Origin: CAYMTR01 sp964393405
Lineage (GTDB): Bacteria > Bacteroidota > Bacteroidia > Bacteroidales > Prolixibacteraceae
Length of the DNA: 64,000 bases
NCBI GenBank assembly: GCA_964393405.1
Contig: CAYMTR010000010.1
Location: 1 to 64,000, forward strand
Direction of reading: 5' to 3'
Shown here in pieces: positions 44,778 through 54,498 of this stretch; position 1 is the first letter of the stretch, and every line of letters begins with the position of its first letter. The position numbers were made by a program, and so were the translations under genes. Below the pieces are notes generated by a model. That model was not told the origin of the DNA. It was given only the letters and a program-made list of their open reading frames with translations, and did no database searches.

Positions 44778-46340
44778 ATGGGAAAGCGAATGATTTATTT
44801 ATTAATCGGCACAATGTCTGTTGTTGTTATACTGCTGATTATAGTTCAAATGAATATAATCAACAATGCAGTCCAAATCAAAGAGGAACAATTTGGCCAA
44901 CTTGTGAAAAGATGTTTAATGCATACTGCATCGCGGCTGGAAGAAGAAGAAACAAGACAAATGTTTTTAAATGAGCATTTTCAAAATCTTCAAAGAATCC
45001 AATCAGGGAATCCCCGCAACCTCAAGTCAGAAAAAATTAGTCAGAGGCAAATCAATTTTTCATTTAATTTATCACAAGATCCTACCGGCAGATTCTTAGC
45101 TCAAGCTTCATTTCAGGGAAGTGATACCATAATTGATTTTTCATCTGAAAATCCTATTCAAGAGGCTGATTTGTTTGAACAAATTTCGGAATTAAGCAAC
45201 TGGGAACAACAAAGGTTCTTTGAAAGATTACAAGAAAGAGACTTATTTAATAAGAGCCTTCAGTATCAATACATGATGTCAAACAAGCCGATTGAACAAA
45301 GAATTAATAAAGAACTATTAAATCAATTACTGGAAGAAGAATTCAAGTTTAATGGGATAAACCTCAAATTTGAATATGCAGTTAAATCATACAATAACGG
45401 GGAAGAAAAAATTGCCTTTAAATCTGATGGATATAAAAACAATAGAAAAAATGAGCACCAAACCCCCCTTTTCATAAATGACTTTGGCTCGCAAAAACCT
45501 AACTACCTTAAACTATATTTCCCTGGCAGCCGTAAGAAATTTCTGCAATCAACAAGTTCAATGGTATACCCTACTTTCATTTTAGTTGCTTTAATAATCG
45601 GAATCTTTGCATACACAATAGCTGTGATTTTGAGACAAAAAAAGCTCTCTGCAATTAAAAATGATTTTATTAACAACATGACTCATGAACTCAAAACACC
45701 AATATCAACTATATCGCTTGCTTCACAAATGCTCAGGGATGAGTCGGTAAACAATAGCAAATCAACAATAGACAGAATTTCAGGAGTTATATTTGAAGAA
45801 AGTAAAAGATTAAGCATGCAAGTTGAGAAAGTTCTTCAAACAGCAATTTTTAACGAAGGAAGATTGAAGTTGAAATTTAAGGCTCTGGATTTGCATGAGA
45901 TAATTAATACTGTCGTATCTTCTTTTGAATTGAAGGCACATTCACTTGGAGGACAAATTATTATACAAAATAACGCTAAAGAACATTCAATTTATGGTGA
46001 TGAAGTGCATGTTACAAATGTATTGTTTAACCTTTTAGATAACGCAGTTAAATACTGTAAGGATGATCCAATAATAGAAATTAAAACTGACAATGATGAT
46101 GATAAAATTGTTGTTAGAGTTAAAGATAATGGAATAGGTATTGCAAGAGAACATCAAAAGAACATTTTCGAACGTTTTTACCGTGTACCTACAGGCAATA
46201 TTCATGACGTAAAAGGATTTGGTCTTGGACTTCACTATGTTAGCAAAATTATTGAAGCACATAAGGGATCAATAAAAGTTGAAAGTGCTTTAGGAAAAGG
46301 ATCTGAATTTATAATTTTCATACCTTTAAAAAAAATATAA
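44778..46340 (+). CDS. Sensor histidine kinase
   Basis: A 520-residue protein from the ATG at 44778. An ATG at 44790 preceded by GGAAAG is an equally plausible start. It has a first membrane helix (about residues 5-25), an extracytoplasmic domain of about 240 residues, and a second helix near residue 270. HisKA (NMTHELKTPISTIS), the N box LFNLLDNAVKYC, the G boxes VKDNGIGIA and GFGLGLHYV follow. No HAMP or PAS domain is visible. It is one codon from its response regulator. Confidence 0.93.
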   Translation: MGKRMIYLLIGTMSVVVILLIIVQMNIINNAVQIKEEQFGQLVKRCLMHTASRLEEEETRQMFLNEHFQNLQRIQSGNPRNLKSEKISQRQINFSFNLSQDPTGRFLAQASFQGSDTIIDFSSENPIQEADLFEQISELSNWEQQRFFERLQERDLFNKSLQYQYMMSNKPIEQRINKELLNQLLEEEFKFNGINLKFEYAVKSYNNGEEKIAFKSDGYKNNRKNEHQTPLFINDFGSQKPNYLKLYFPGSRKKFLQSTSSMVYPTFILVALIIGIFAYTIAVILRQKKLSAIKNDFINNMTHELKTPISTISLASQMLRDESVNNSKSTIDRISGVIFEESKRLSMQVEKVLQTAIFNEGRLKLKFKALDLHEIINTVVSSFELKAHSLGGQIIIQNNAKEHSIYGDEVHVTNVLFNLLDNAVKYCKDDPIIEIKTDNDDDKIVVRVKDNGIGIAREHQKNIFERFYRVPTGNIHDVKGFGLGLHYVSKIIEAHKGSIKVESALGKGSEFIIFIPLKKI

Positions 46341-46341
46341 A

Positions 46342-47031
46342 ATGGGCAAAATAGTAAAAATTCTTCTTGCTGAAGATGACACTAATTTAGGAAACCTACT
46401 TAGGGATTACTTAATGGCTAAAGGCTATGTAGCTCACTTACAACCCAATGGTGATGCCGCATATACTGCTTTTAAAAATAATTTTTATCACCTGTGTCTT
46501 CTCGACATAATGATGCCTAAAAAGGATGGGTTTACTCTTGCAAAAGAAATACGTTCTAAAAGACCCGACATGCCTATTATCTTCTTATCCGCAAAAAATC
46601 TAAAAGATGATGTTATTGAGGGATTTAAAATCGGAGCCGATGATTATCTTACAAAACCATTCAGCATGGAAGAACTGATATGTCGTATTGAAGCCGTTTT
46701 AAAAAGAGCTGTTGTTCGGGAAATAGAATTAGAAAAAACTGTTTTTGAAATAGGAAAATACTCGTTTGACTCATTAAAACAAGAATTAATTGTTAATAAT
46801 GAAACAATTAAATTAACTGGTAAAGAATCTGATTTATTGAAACTTCTTATTAATAATAAAAATAATTTAATCAATCGCCAAAGAGCTGCCAATGAGATAT
46901 GGGGAAAGGAAAAGTTACTTAGCGATAGAAGTTTAGATGTTTACATTGCAAAACTAAGGAAATACCTCAAAAAAGACCCTAAAATTAACATAGTTTCAAT
47001 ACACGGAGTGGGATACAAACTTATAATTTAA
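46342..47031 (+). CDS. OmpR-family response regulator
   Basis: A 229-residue DNA-binding response regulator. The receiver has the acidic pocket EDD (11-13), the phospho-acceptor Asp55 in LLDIMMP, and the Lys in LTKPF. The C-terminal winged helix has SDRSLDVYIAKLRKYL and IHGVGYKL. It starts 1 bp after the kinase stop, so the two form a two-component system. The target genes are unknown. Confidence 0.95.
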   Translation: MGKIVKILLAEDDTNLGNLLRDYLMAKGYVAHLQPNGDAAYTAFKNNFYHLCLLDIMMPKKDGFTLAKEIRSKRPDMPIIFLSAKNLKDDVIEGFKIGADDYLTKPFSMEELICRIEAVLKRAVVREIELEKTVFEIGKYSFDSLKQELIVNNETIKLTGKESDLLKLLINNKNNLINRQRAANEIWGKEKLLSDRSLDVYIAKLRKYLKKDPKINIVSIHGVGYKLII

Positions 47032-47069
47032 ATTCATATCCCCCTTTATTCGAATATATTCTTTAATCG

Positions 47070-48857
47070 TTAATCAAGCTTTAAAACGGCAAGAAATGCT
47101 TTTTGTGGAACTTCTACATTTCCAACCTGCTTCATTCTTTTCTTACCCGCTTTTTGCTTTTCTAACAGTTTTCTCTTACGAGTAATATCTCCCCCGTAAC
47201 ATTTCGCAGTAACGTCCTTTCTAACAGCTTTCACTGTCTCTCTGGCTATAATCTTAGCTCCAATAGCAGCTTGTATTGCAACATCAAATTGTTGACGAGG
47301 TATTAATTCTTTAAGTTTTTCACACATCCTGCGTCCAAACCTTTCAGCATTGTCCTGATGGATTAAGGATGATAAGGCATCGACAGGTTCACCATTTAAA
47401 AGAATATCTAACTTCACCAAGCGAGCCGGTTTGTGACCGATCAAATGATAATCAAAAGAAGCGTAGCCCTTTGAAATGCTTTTCAATTTATCGTAAAAAT
47501 CAAAAACAATCTCAGCTAATGGCAAGTCAAAAGACAGCTCAGCTCTATCGGAGCTTATATACTCTTGTTTTACCAAAGTTCCTCTTTTATCAAGACAAAG
47601 TGTCATAATTGAACCTATATACTCGGAACGCGTTATTATTTGAGCCCTTATGTATGGTTCTTCGATAGTCTCAATAGTTACTACCCCCGGCATTCCGGAA
47701 GGATTATATATCGTAAATTCTTCTCCTTTTTTAGTGTGAACTATATATTCAACGTTTGGAACAGTAGTTATCACATTCATATCGAACTCTCTGTCGAGTC
47801 GTTCCTGAATAATTTCCATGTGTAAAAGTCCCAAAAAACCGCATCTGAAACCAAATCCCAAAGCAACAGAAGATTCAGGTTCATAAGTCAAGGATGCATC
47901 ATTCAACTGAAGCTTTTCCATCGCTGCTCTTAAATCCTCATACTCATCGCTCTCGATAGGATAAACACCGGCAAAAACCATAGGCTTTACAACCTGAAAA
48001 CCATCAATCCTTTTCTCACATCCTCCTTTTGAATGGGTTATAGTATCTCCAACGTTAACTTCCTTTGCAGATTTGATATTCGAAATTATATACCCAACAT
48101 CCCCGGCTTTAAGCTCGGTTCTTATATCCAAACCCATTCTTAAAACACCAATCTCATCAGCAGTATATTCTTTTTCAGTTGCAAAAAATTTCACTTTATC
48201 TCCTTTCCTTAAAGTGCCATTTTCAATCTTATAATAAGCAATTACTCCTCTGAAAGGATTGAATACTGAATCAAAAATCAGAGCTTGCAATGGTGCTTCT
48301 GAGTTGCCCGAAGGTGGAGGTATTAATTTTACAATTTTCCTAAGTATCTCGTCAACACCTTCGCCAGTTTTACCACTGGCTCTTATAATTTCATCCCTTT
48401 TACAACCTATAAGTTCAATAATCTGATCTTCTACAATCTCAGGCATTGAATTTGGCAAGTCCATTTTATTGAGTATCGGAATTATCTCAAGATCATGCTC
48501 TATCGCTAAATATAAATTTGATATAGTCTGAGCCTGGATTCCCTGTGTTGAATCGATAATTAAAAGTGCCCCTTCACAAGCAGCAATCGAACGTGAAACT
48601 TCATACGAAAAGTCAACATGCCCCGGAGTATCAATGAGGTTAAGAATATACTTTTCTCCGTCAAGCTCGTATTTCATTTGAATTGCATGACTCTTAATTG
48701 TTATACCTCTTTCCTTTTCAAGATCCATATCATCAAGAACTTGCTCAGTCATGTCTCTATCACTGATTGTGCCTGTAACTTGTAAAAGCCTGTCTGCAAG
48801 TGTACTTTTACCGTGATCAATATGTGCTATAATACAAAAATTTCGAATGTGCTCCAT
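47070..48857 (-). CDS. lepA: Elongation factor 4 (LepA)
   Basis: A 595-residue translational GTPase. The P-loop AHIDHGKST (12-20), DTPGHVDFSYEV and NKMDLPN are present, and it ends with the LepA-specific C-terminal domain (KAGKKRMKQVGNVEVPQKAF). It acts on ribosomes to back-translocate or help stalled complexes. It is transcribed alone, divergent from yebC. Confidence 0.97.
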   Translation of the reverse strand: MEHIRNFCIIAHIDHGKSTLADRLLQVTGTISDRDMTEQVLDDMDLEKERGITIKSHAIQMKYELDGEKYILNLIDTPGHVDFSYEVSRSIAACEGALLIIDSTQGIQAQTISNLYLAIEHDLEIIPILNKMDLPNSMPEIVEDQIIELIGCKRDEIIRASGKTGEGVDEILRKIVKLIPPPSGNSEAPLQALIFDSVFNPFRGVIAYYKIENGTLRKGDKVKFFATEKEYTADEIGVLRMGLDIRTELKAGDVGYIISNIKSAKEVNVGDTITHSKGGCEKRIDGFQVVKPMVFAGVYPIESDEYEDLRAAMEKLQLNDASLTYEPESSVALGFGFRCGFLGLLHMEIIQERLDREFDMNVITTVPNVEYIVHTKKGEEFTIYNPSGMPGVVTIETIEEPYIRAQIITRSEYIGSIMTLCLDKRGTLVKQEYISSDRAELSFDLPLAEIVFDFYDKLKSISKGYASFDYHLIGHKPARLVKLDILLNGEPVDALSSLIHQDNAERFGRRMCEKLKELIPRQQFDVAIQAAIGAKIIARETVKAVRKDVTAKCYGGDITRKRKLLEKQKAGKKRMKQVGNVEVPQKAFLAVLKLD

Positions 48858-48916
48858 TAATTATTTTTTGCTAATTCACTGATATTCTGGATTCTTAAAT
48901 CAATATTTTTTTTTGG

Positions 48917-48949
48917 CAAAGATAATTGATTTTTTCAATCACAATCAAA
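48917..48949 (-). promoter_or_regulatory. Promoter of lepA
   Basis: On the minus strand, TTTG (48949-48946), 21 nt, TATCTTTG (48924-48917). Both elements match the Bacteroidota consensus. The start point would be near 48910, giving a leader of about 50 nt. Confidence 0.65.
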
Positions 48950-49066
48950 GCTGTTCTCCTTTCGGAAATTATTTTAAATAATGTAATATTGAGTTATAAA
49001 TCAGTTATTTTAAAATAAATTTTCATTTTTTTCCTCTAGTTAGGTTAATTAAAAAAATGGTTTTTC

Positions 49067-49074
49067 TATTTTCG
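49067..49074 (+). promoter_or_regulatory. Possible -7 element for yebC
   Basis: TATTTTCG, one mismatch from TAnnTTTG, 22 bp before the yebC start. I see no matching -33 box. Confidence 0.3.
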
Positions 49075-49096
49075 TAGCCAAAATAATTATATAGTT

Positions 49097-49807
49097 ATGG
49101 GAAGAGCATTTGAATACCGCAGAGCGGCAAAGGAAAAACGTTGGGATAAGATGTCAAGAATATTCCCGAAATTAGGAAAAGCTATCACTGTTGCTGCTAA
49201 AGCAGGGGTACCCGATCCTGAAGTAAATTCAGCGCTGCGTACAGCAATTCAAAACGCTAAGGCACAAAATATGCCAAAAGCTAATATTGATGCAGCAATA
49301 AAACGCGCTTCAGGTAAAGATGCAGAAAATTTTATTGAAGAATTATATGAAGGCAAAGGTCCTTTCGGAGTTATGATTCTTGTCGAATGTATGACCGATA
49401 ATCATACCCGAACTGTCGCTAATATTAAATGGATATTTAACAAATGGGGGGCAGGATTAGCGCCATCTGGTTCAATGCTTAATATGTTTTCAAGAAAAGC
49501 AGTAATCCAGTTTGAAATTCCCGCTGGCAAAGACAAGGAAGAGCTTGAAATGGATCTTATTGATGCCGGGTTAGAAGATTTAACCGAAAACGAAAATGTT
49601 TGTTATGCTTATGCTGATTATACTAATTTCGGAACTATAACAAAGGCTTTTGAAGATTCAAAGATTGAGATTCTTAAAGCAAATCTTCAATATATACCAA
49701 CTTCTCCTATCGAATTTAGTGAGGAACAAATGGAAGAGATTGAAAAACTTATAGATAAGCTAGAAGAGGACGATGACGTTCAACAGGTTTTTACAAATAT
49801 TTTATAA
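49097..49807 (+). CDS. yebC: YebC/PmpR-family protein
   Basis: A 236-residue protein of the YebC family, with MGRAFEYRRAAKEKRWDKMSR at the start, the KANIDAAIKRASG segment near 64, and a C-terminal acidic tail. YebC proteins have been described as transcriptional regulators and, more recently, as factors that help ribosomes through proline-rich stretches. It is followed by a strong terminator. Confidence 0.95.
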   Translation: MGRAFEYRRAAKEKRWDKMSRIFPKLGKAITVAAKAGVPDPEVNSALRTAIQNAKAQNMPKANIDAAIKRASGKDAENFIEELYEGKGPFGVMILVECMTDNHTRTVANIKWIFNKWGAGLAPSGSMLNMFSRKAVIQFEIPAGKDKEELEMDLIDAGLEDLTENENVCYAYADYTNFGTITKAFEDSKIEILKANLQYIPTSPIEFSEEQMEEIEKLIDKLEEDDDVQQVFTNIL

Positions 49808-49817
49808 AATACTTTTC

Positions 49818-49850
49818 CAAAAGCTCCCTTTAAAAACGGAGCTTTTGTTT
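49818..49850 (+). terminator. Rho-independent terminator after yebC
   Basis: CAAAAGCTCC (49818-49827) pairs perfectly with GGAGCTTTTG (49838-49847) over a 10-nt loop, followed by TTT. Confidence 0.75.
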
Positions 49851-49863
49851 AAATACTTTTAAA

Positions 49864-50529
49864 ATGAACCTTACTTTTACTGATCTTTTAATCTTTTTTG
49901 TTGGGTTTCTTGCACAATTTCTTTTTTTTGCCAGATCATTTATACAATGGTTTAAAACTGAAAAAGCCGGAATTATTAAATCTCCTGTGATTTTCTGGCA
50001 AATAAGCCTTATTGCTTCTTCTGTTATGATTATATATGGTATCCTAAGAAAAGATCCGGCAATAATATTAGGCCAGTTTATTACATTCTACATATACATA
50101 CGAAATTTACAACTCCAAAACCAATGGAAGAAAATTCCCGGCTATTTTAGGTATATAATTCCTTTAATTCCATTATTCTGCCTGACATATATTTTCATAT
50201 CTGACAATAATAATATCAAGCAAATAATATTCAATGAAGATATCGCAGGTTGGCTTATGCTATTTGGAATTATTGCGCAAGTTGTTTTTACATTCAGGTT
50301 TGTTTATCAGTGGGTAATTGCCGAAAAAGTTAAATCTTCTCCCCTACCTTTAGGTTTTTGGTATATAAGCTTGACCGGCGCACTCATGACGATAGTTTAT
50401 GCGTTAATGCGTCATGATCCTGTCCTTCTATTAAGCAATTTAGCAGGATTATTTATGTATTCAAGAAATATCATTATCAATTATACTGGAAAAGGAATTT
50501 TAGATAAAAATAACCTTCCTATTAATTAA
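49864..50529 (+). CDS. Tandem LAB_N (lipid-A-disaccharide synthase N-terminal domain-like) membrane protein
   Basis: A 221-residue protein with six or seven membrane helices arranged as two LAB_N-like repeats. Repeat one has FLAQFLFFARSFIQWFKTEK (about 15-34) and repeat two has IIAQVVFTFRFVYQWVIAEK. The catalytic LpxB domain is absent. Homologues are often annotated as LAB_N-domain proteins and lie next to glycosyltransferase or sugar genes; the function is unknown. It lies 87 bp before an epimerase gene. Confidence 0.8.
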   Translation: MNLTFTDLLIFFVGFLAQFLFFARSFIQWFKTEKAGIIKSPVIFWQISLIASSVMIIYGILRKDPAIILGQFITFYIYIRNLQLQNQWKKIPGYFRYIIPLIPLFCLTYIFISDNNNIKQIIFNEDIAGWLMLFGIIAQVVFTFRFVYQWVIAEKVKSSPLPLGFWYISLTGALMTIVYALMRHDPVLLLSNLAGLFMYSRNIIINYTGKGILDKNNLPIN

Positions 50530-50616
50530 GCCTACTAATAATTAGTACGTCTCTGATATAAAATATTGATTTAAAAATTGGAATTTGTATCTTGTGATTT
50601 GATAAATCATAGTGAA

Positions 50617-51591
50617 ATGAAGAAAATACTTATTACAGGCTGTGCTGGTTTCATCGGATCGCATTTAACCGAAAGCTTGATAAATAAAGGATTCGAAGTA
50701 TATGGTATAGATAATCTTGATCCTTTTTACGACATCAATCTGAAAAAGCATAATCTTTCATTTTTTATTGATAATTCAAATTTCCACTTTATTGAAACTG
50801 ACTTATCCGACAAATCTACCTTAAATTCTGTCTTTCCGGACGATATAGATTTTGTTGTTCATCTGGCAGGAAAAGCTGGAGTAAGACCTTCTTTCGACGA
50901 TGTATCAGGCTTTGTTAATGCAAATATTATAGCCACTCAAAATCTATTGGAAGAAATGAAAAACAGAAATATCAAAAAATTGATTTTTGCTTCTTCTTCT
51001 TCTGTTTATGGCAATTTAAAAGAAATTCCATTTTCTGAAAAAATGGACGTTTCATACCCTATTTCCCCTTACGCAGTAACAAAAAAAGCATGCGAACTTC
51101 TTAATTTCACTTACTATTACAACTATGGCATAGATATTATCAATCTAAGATTCTTTACTGTGTACGGTCCTCGACAAAGGCCTGATTTGGCAATTCATAA
51201 ATTTACCAAATTAATAAAAGATTTAAAGCCAATAACAATGTACGGAGATGGAGATTCTGCCAGAGATTATACATATATTGATGATATAATATCAGGAATT
51301 TCATACTCGATGTATTATTTATTTAAAAATAACAAAGTGTTTGAGATTATCAATCTTGGCAATAATAAACCGGTATTGCTAATTGATCTGATTAATATGC
51401 TGTATTCTTTAACTGGATTCAAACCAAACATCATACGAGAACCAATACAGCCGGGTGATGTAAATATTACTTACGCAGATATTACAAAAGCTAATACTCT
51501 TATTAGATATAGCCCTAAACATAATATTAAACAAGGAATAAAAAATTTCTTAGAATGGTATGACAGTTACTACGATGATAATTTATATTGA
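50617..51591 (+). CDS. NAD-dependent nucleotide-sugar epimerase (UDP-glucuronate 4-epimerase-like)
   Basis: A 324-residue protein from the ATG at 50617 (the frame is open to 50578 with a TTG). The Rossmann loop TGCAGFIGSH (7-16), the SSSSVYG motif with Ser, and the catalytic Tyr-x3-Lys in SPYAVTKKACE are present, and RFFTVYGPRQRPDLAIHKF fits the UDP-glucuronate 4-epimerase/Cap1J group. It probably makes UDP-galacturonate or a related sugar for surface polysaccharide. It ends 4 bp before convergent ispG. Confidence 0.85.
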   Translation: MKKILITGCAGFIGSHLTESLINKGFEVYGIDNLDPFYDINLKKHNLSFFIDNSNFHFIETDLSDKSTLNSVFPDDIDFVVHLAGKAGVRPSFDDVSGFVNANIIATQNLLEEMKNRNIKKLIFASSSSVYGNLKEIPFSEKMDVSYPISPYAVTKKACELLNFTYYYNYGIDIINLRFFTVYGPRQRPDLAIHKFTKLIKDLKPITMYGDGDSARDYTYIDDIISGISYSMYYLFKNNKVFEIINLGNNKPVLLIDLINMLYSLTGFKPNIIREPIQPGDVNITYADITKANTLIRYSPKHNIKQGIKNFLEWYDSYYDDNLY

Positions 51592-51595
51592 ATAA

Positions 51596-53455
51596 TCAAT
51601 CTTCTACCCAGTCGTTGTTTTCCCTGATTATTTTTTCAAGCTCAGCTACCGCTTCTTCATGGGGTATGTGCCTCTTTATGACTTTTTGCCCCTTATATAA
51701 ATTTATTTTACCATTACCTGCTCCAACAAATCCATAATCGGCATCACCCATTTCTCCGGGACCATTCACGACACATCCCATAATTCCAATCTTAAGATGC
51801 TTAAGATGCGAAAAATGATTTTTAATTTCTAGTGTCGTTGTATGTAAATCAAATTGTGTTCTACCACAGCCCGGACATGAGATGAATTCCGACTTTGTTA
51901 TTCTCATCCTTGTGGCCTGTAAAATTGCAAAACTTGTGTTCTTCAAATCAGAATAGAAGATGTCATCACTCTCATTTTCAAGCAGTATTCCATCTCCATA
52001 ACCATCAATAAACAAACCACCAAAATCAGTTGCTGCTTTTAACTGAAGGTCTTGTAAGCGTTTTTCATTGTATGTACCACAAAGGACAACTGATAATCTG
52101 CAAATAATAGACTCCATGATCATGAAAAAAGCCCTCATGTCTGCATACCTATTTGCGTTATCAGATTCAAGTATTATTACCGCTTTCCTTTCTGCCTTTA
52201 ATTTTTGTACTATTTCAGGATTACTATCCCTAAATTCAACAAACTCTTCCCGCGAAGTGCGAATAAACCTGTGTGTACTTTGATATATGTCGTTATATAA
52301 ATAATCTTCTAATGAAAGAATCGGAAATCTTTTGTTTAAACGGTTTATAATATGCCTGCCATCATAATAGTAATCAGGTTCAAGTTTCCCGTTAAGATTT
52401 GACACTTCAAGTATCTCATTTCCATTTAGAGAAGCAATAACCACTGGGGGTCTGCGATTCCCAATCTTCCTAACAGGTCTGCCATATCGCCTTTCGAATT
52501 CAAACGGATTAATCTGTGCAAAACCGGGCGCTTCAATTATTTTATGTCCCTTTCTACTTGTTATTACATCAACCAGCTTCTTTGCAAAAGGAATTTCGTT
52601 TTCAGGTTTTTCAGTAAGTGAAACTCTAATTGTATCTCCAATTCCGTCTATTAGAAGTGCACTAATGCCAACGGCCGACCTGATTCTTCCATCTTCTCCT
52701 TCACCTGCTTCTGTTACCCCGATATGGAAAGGATAGTTCATGTCTTCTAGCCTCATCTTATAGTTCATCAGTCTTACTGTATAAACCAAAGTGCGGGTAT
52801 TCCATGATTTTATTGAAATTACTATGTTATGAAAGTCGCTCTTTTGACAAATACGAATAAATTCCATAACAGATTCAACAATACCTGCAGGAGTATCGCC
52901 ATATCTGCTCATAATTCTATCAGAAAGCGACCCTTGGTTAGCTCCAATTCTTATTGTGGTATCATATTTTTTACAAGTTTCAATAAACGGAATAAGTGCT
53001 TCTTCTAACTTTGTTAGTTCTTGCCGGTAATCCTCATCGTTGTATATTATCTTCTCAAATTGAGCCCTTTTGTCATAGAAATTGCCAGGGTTTATTCGAA
53101 CCTTTGATACATATTGAGCAGCAATTTCTGCCACCTTAGGAGAAAAATGAACATCCGCGATAATCGGTGTCTTACACCCAAACTCTAAAAGCCTTTCTTT
53201 AATTACCTTAAGATTTTCAGCATCTTTTGAAGTCTTGACAGCTATCCTCACATAATCAGCACCAGCTTTGACAATTCTTAAAAATTGTTCTACTGTCGCT
53301 TCAGTATCCAAAGTATCTGTATCGGTCATCGATTGTACTCGAATAGGATTAGAACCTCCAAGAGGTATTCCTCCAATATTAACTTCCAGGGTTCTTTCCC
53401 TCCGGTACTCAGTTAGTGTTTTACAGTAATTAAAGTTACGATCCTTCATAACCAA
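51596..53455 (-). CDS. ispG: 4-hydroxy-3-methylbut-2-enyl diphosphate synthase, long Bacteroidota form
   Basis: A 619-residue enzyme of the MEP pathway. The N-terminal TIM-barrel part begins with YRRERTLEVNIGGIPLGG, and the C-terminal iron-sulfur part carries CPGCGRTQFDL and GCVVNGPGEMGDADYG, which bind the [4Fe-4S] cluster. An insertion of about 200 residues lies between them, as in the Bacteroidota/plant form (ordinary IspG is about 370 residues). It needs reduced ferredoxin or flavodoxin. dxr at 23-24.2 kb belongs to the same pathway. Confidence 0.96.
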   Translation of the reverse strand: MVMKDRNFNYCKTLTEYRRERTLEVNIGGIPLGGSNPIRVQSMTDTDTLDTEATVEQFLRIVKAGADYVRIAVKTSKDAENLKVIKERLLEFGCKTPIIADVHFSPKVAEIAAQYVSKVRINPGNFYDKRAQFEKIIYNDEDYRQELTKLEEALIPFIETCKKYDTTIRIGANQGSLSDRIMSRYGDTPAGIVESVMEFIRICQKSDFHNIVISIKSWNTRTLVYTVRLMNYKMRLEDMNYPFHIGVTEAGEGEDGRIRSAVGISALLIDGIGDTIRVSLTEKPENEIPFAKKLVDVITSRKGHKIIEAPGFAQINPFEFERRYGRPVRKIGNRRPPVVIASLNGNEILEVSNLNGKLEPDYYYDGRHIINRLNKRFPILSLEDYLYNDIYQSTHRFIRTSREEFVEFRDSNPEIVQKLKAERKAVIILESDNANRYADMRAFFMIMESIICRLSVVLCGTYNEKRLQDLQLKAATDFGGLFIDGYGDGILLENESDDIFYSDLKNTSFAILQATRMRITKSEFISCPGCGRTQFDLHTTTLEIKNHFSHLKHLKIGIMGCVVNGPGEMGDADYGFVGAGNGKINLYKGQKVIKRHIPHEEAVAELEKIIRENNDWVED

Positions 53456-53541
53456 TCTTCCTTAATTTTGAATGGCAAATTTAACCTTTTACTTAGAAAT
53501 TGAATTATAAGATTAAAACAATGTAAAAAAATGTTTTCCTT

Positions 53542-54342
53542 TTATTTTTCATTTGGAACTGTAAAGCTAAAAACAGAACCAACACCACTCTTTGATTGGA
53601 GCTTAATTTCACCTCCTAGAACTTTAACCAATCCACAACACAAAGAAAGATCTATGCCTGAGCCTCCAAGATGCCTCGATTGTGATACCGGTTGAGTGAT
53701 AAATTTTTTAAATATCGACTCCTGAATCTCTTCTCTTATTCCAATACCGGTGTCTTCTACAAAAAATGTTAATTTGTCTTTTTCTTCACGATAGTAAAAC
53801 TTCACATATCCCTGCTTCGTAAACTTTAAAGCATTATCTATAAGCTTCTTTAAAATCTTTTCTATTATTGCAGAATCTGATTCAATCTTAAAGGGAGTAC
53901 TTATTACATTTTCAAGAAATAGTTGTAATTCTTTTTTCTCCGCCAGAGGTTTAAAATTTATGTATATCTGGAACATCAAATCGTTTAAGTCGAATTCTAC
54001 TGGATATACCCTATAATTTTTTGAATTAATTTTTGAAATATCCAAAACATCAGTAATAATTGAAAGCAAAAGACTACTGCTTTCAGTAATAATATCAGAG
54101 TAATATTTCCTTTCCTTATCTGAAATGCCGGAATCTCCAACTATTTCAGTAAATCCCATAATTCCGTTTAACGGAGTCCTTATTTCATGACTTAGGTTAG
54201 AAAGTACAGCAAAGGAGAACATCTTTGACCTTTCAACTTCTTTTTTAAGGTCCTCGATTTCAAGCTTAAGCTGCTCAATCTTTTCTTCAGGCGATTTTAT
54301 TTTACCCAAATTATCTGTTTTATCTTTCTTCGTTCCTGCCAT
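53542..54342 (-). CDS. Soluble histidine kinase without a visible sensor domain
   Basis: A 266-residue protein from the ATG at 54342. A short coiled coil (about 10-45) precedes HisKA (LSNLSHEIRTPLNG) and an HATPase domain (NALKFT, DTGIGI, GGSGIDLSLC). There are no membrane helices and no receiver. No response regulator is adjacent. It may be one module of a phosphorelay with a sensor elsewhere. It follows the hexuronate cluster on the same strand but is separated by a strong terminator. Confidence 0.9.
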   Translation of the reverse strand: MAGTKKDKTDNLGKIKSPEEKIEQLKLEIEDLKKEVERSKMFSFAVLSNLSHEIRTPLNGIMGFTEIVGDSGISDKERKYYSDIITESSSLLLSIITDVLDISKINSKNYRVYPVEFDLNDLMFQIYINFKPLAEKKELQLFLENVISTPFKIESDSAIIEKILKKLIDNALKFTKQGYVKFYYREEKDKLTFFVEDTGIGIREEIQESIFKKFITQPVSQSRHLGGSGIDLSLCCGLVKVLGGEIKLQSKSGVGSVFSFTVPNEK

Positions 54343-54423
54343 AATAAGGTTTATACGAGTGAAAGTTAAAAACAATCCCTGAAATAATCAAAGAATATTG
54401 AATCTCACTTTGAATATCATCAA

Positions 54424-54475
54424 AGAAAAAAAAGAAAAAGGTGCTTTTCTTCAAAAATGCAAGAAAAACACCTTT
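54424..54475 (-). terminator. Strong terminator at the end of the hexuronate operon
   Basis: On the minus strand, GAAAGGTG with TTTTCTT pairs with AAGAAAA and CACC (54437-54475; one mismatch, 9-nt loop), followed by TTTTTCTTTTTTTT (54424-54436). It ends transcription after uxaE. Confidence 0.85.
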
Positions 54476-54498
54476 CAATATTCACTTAATTGAAAGTC

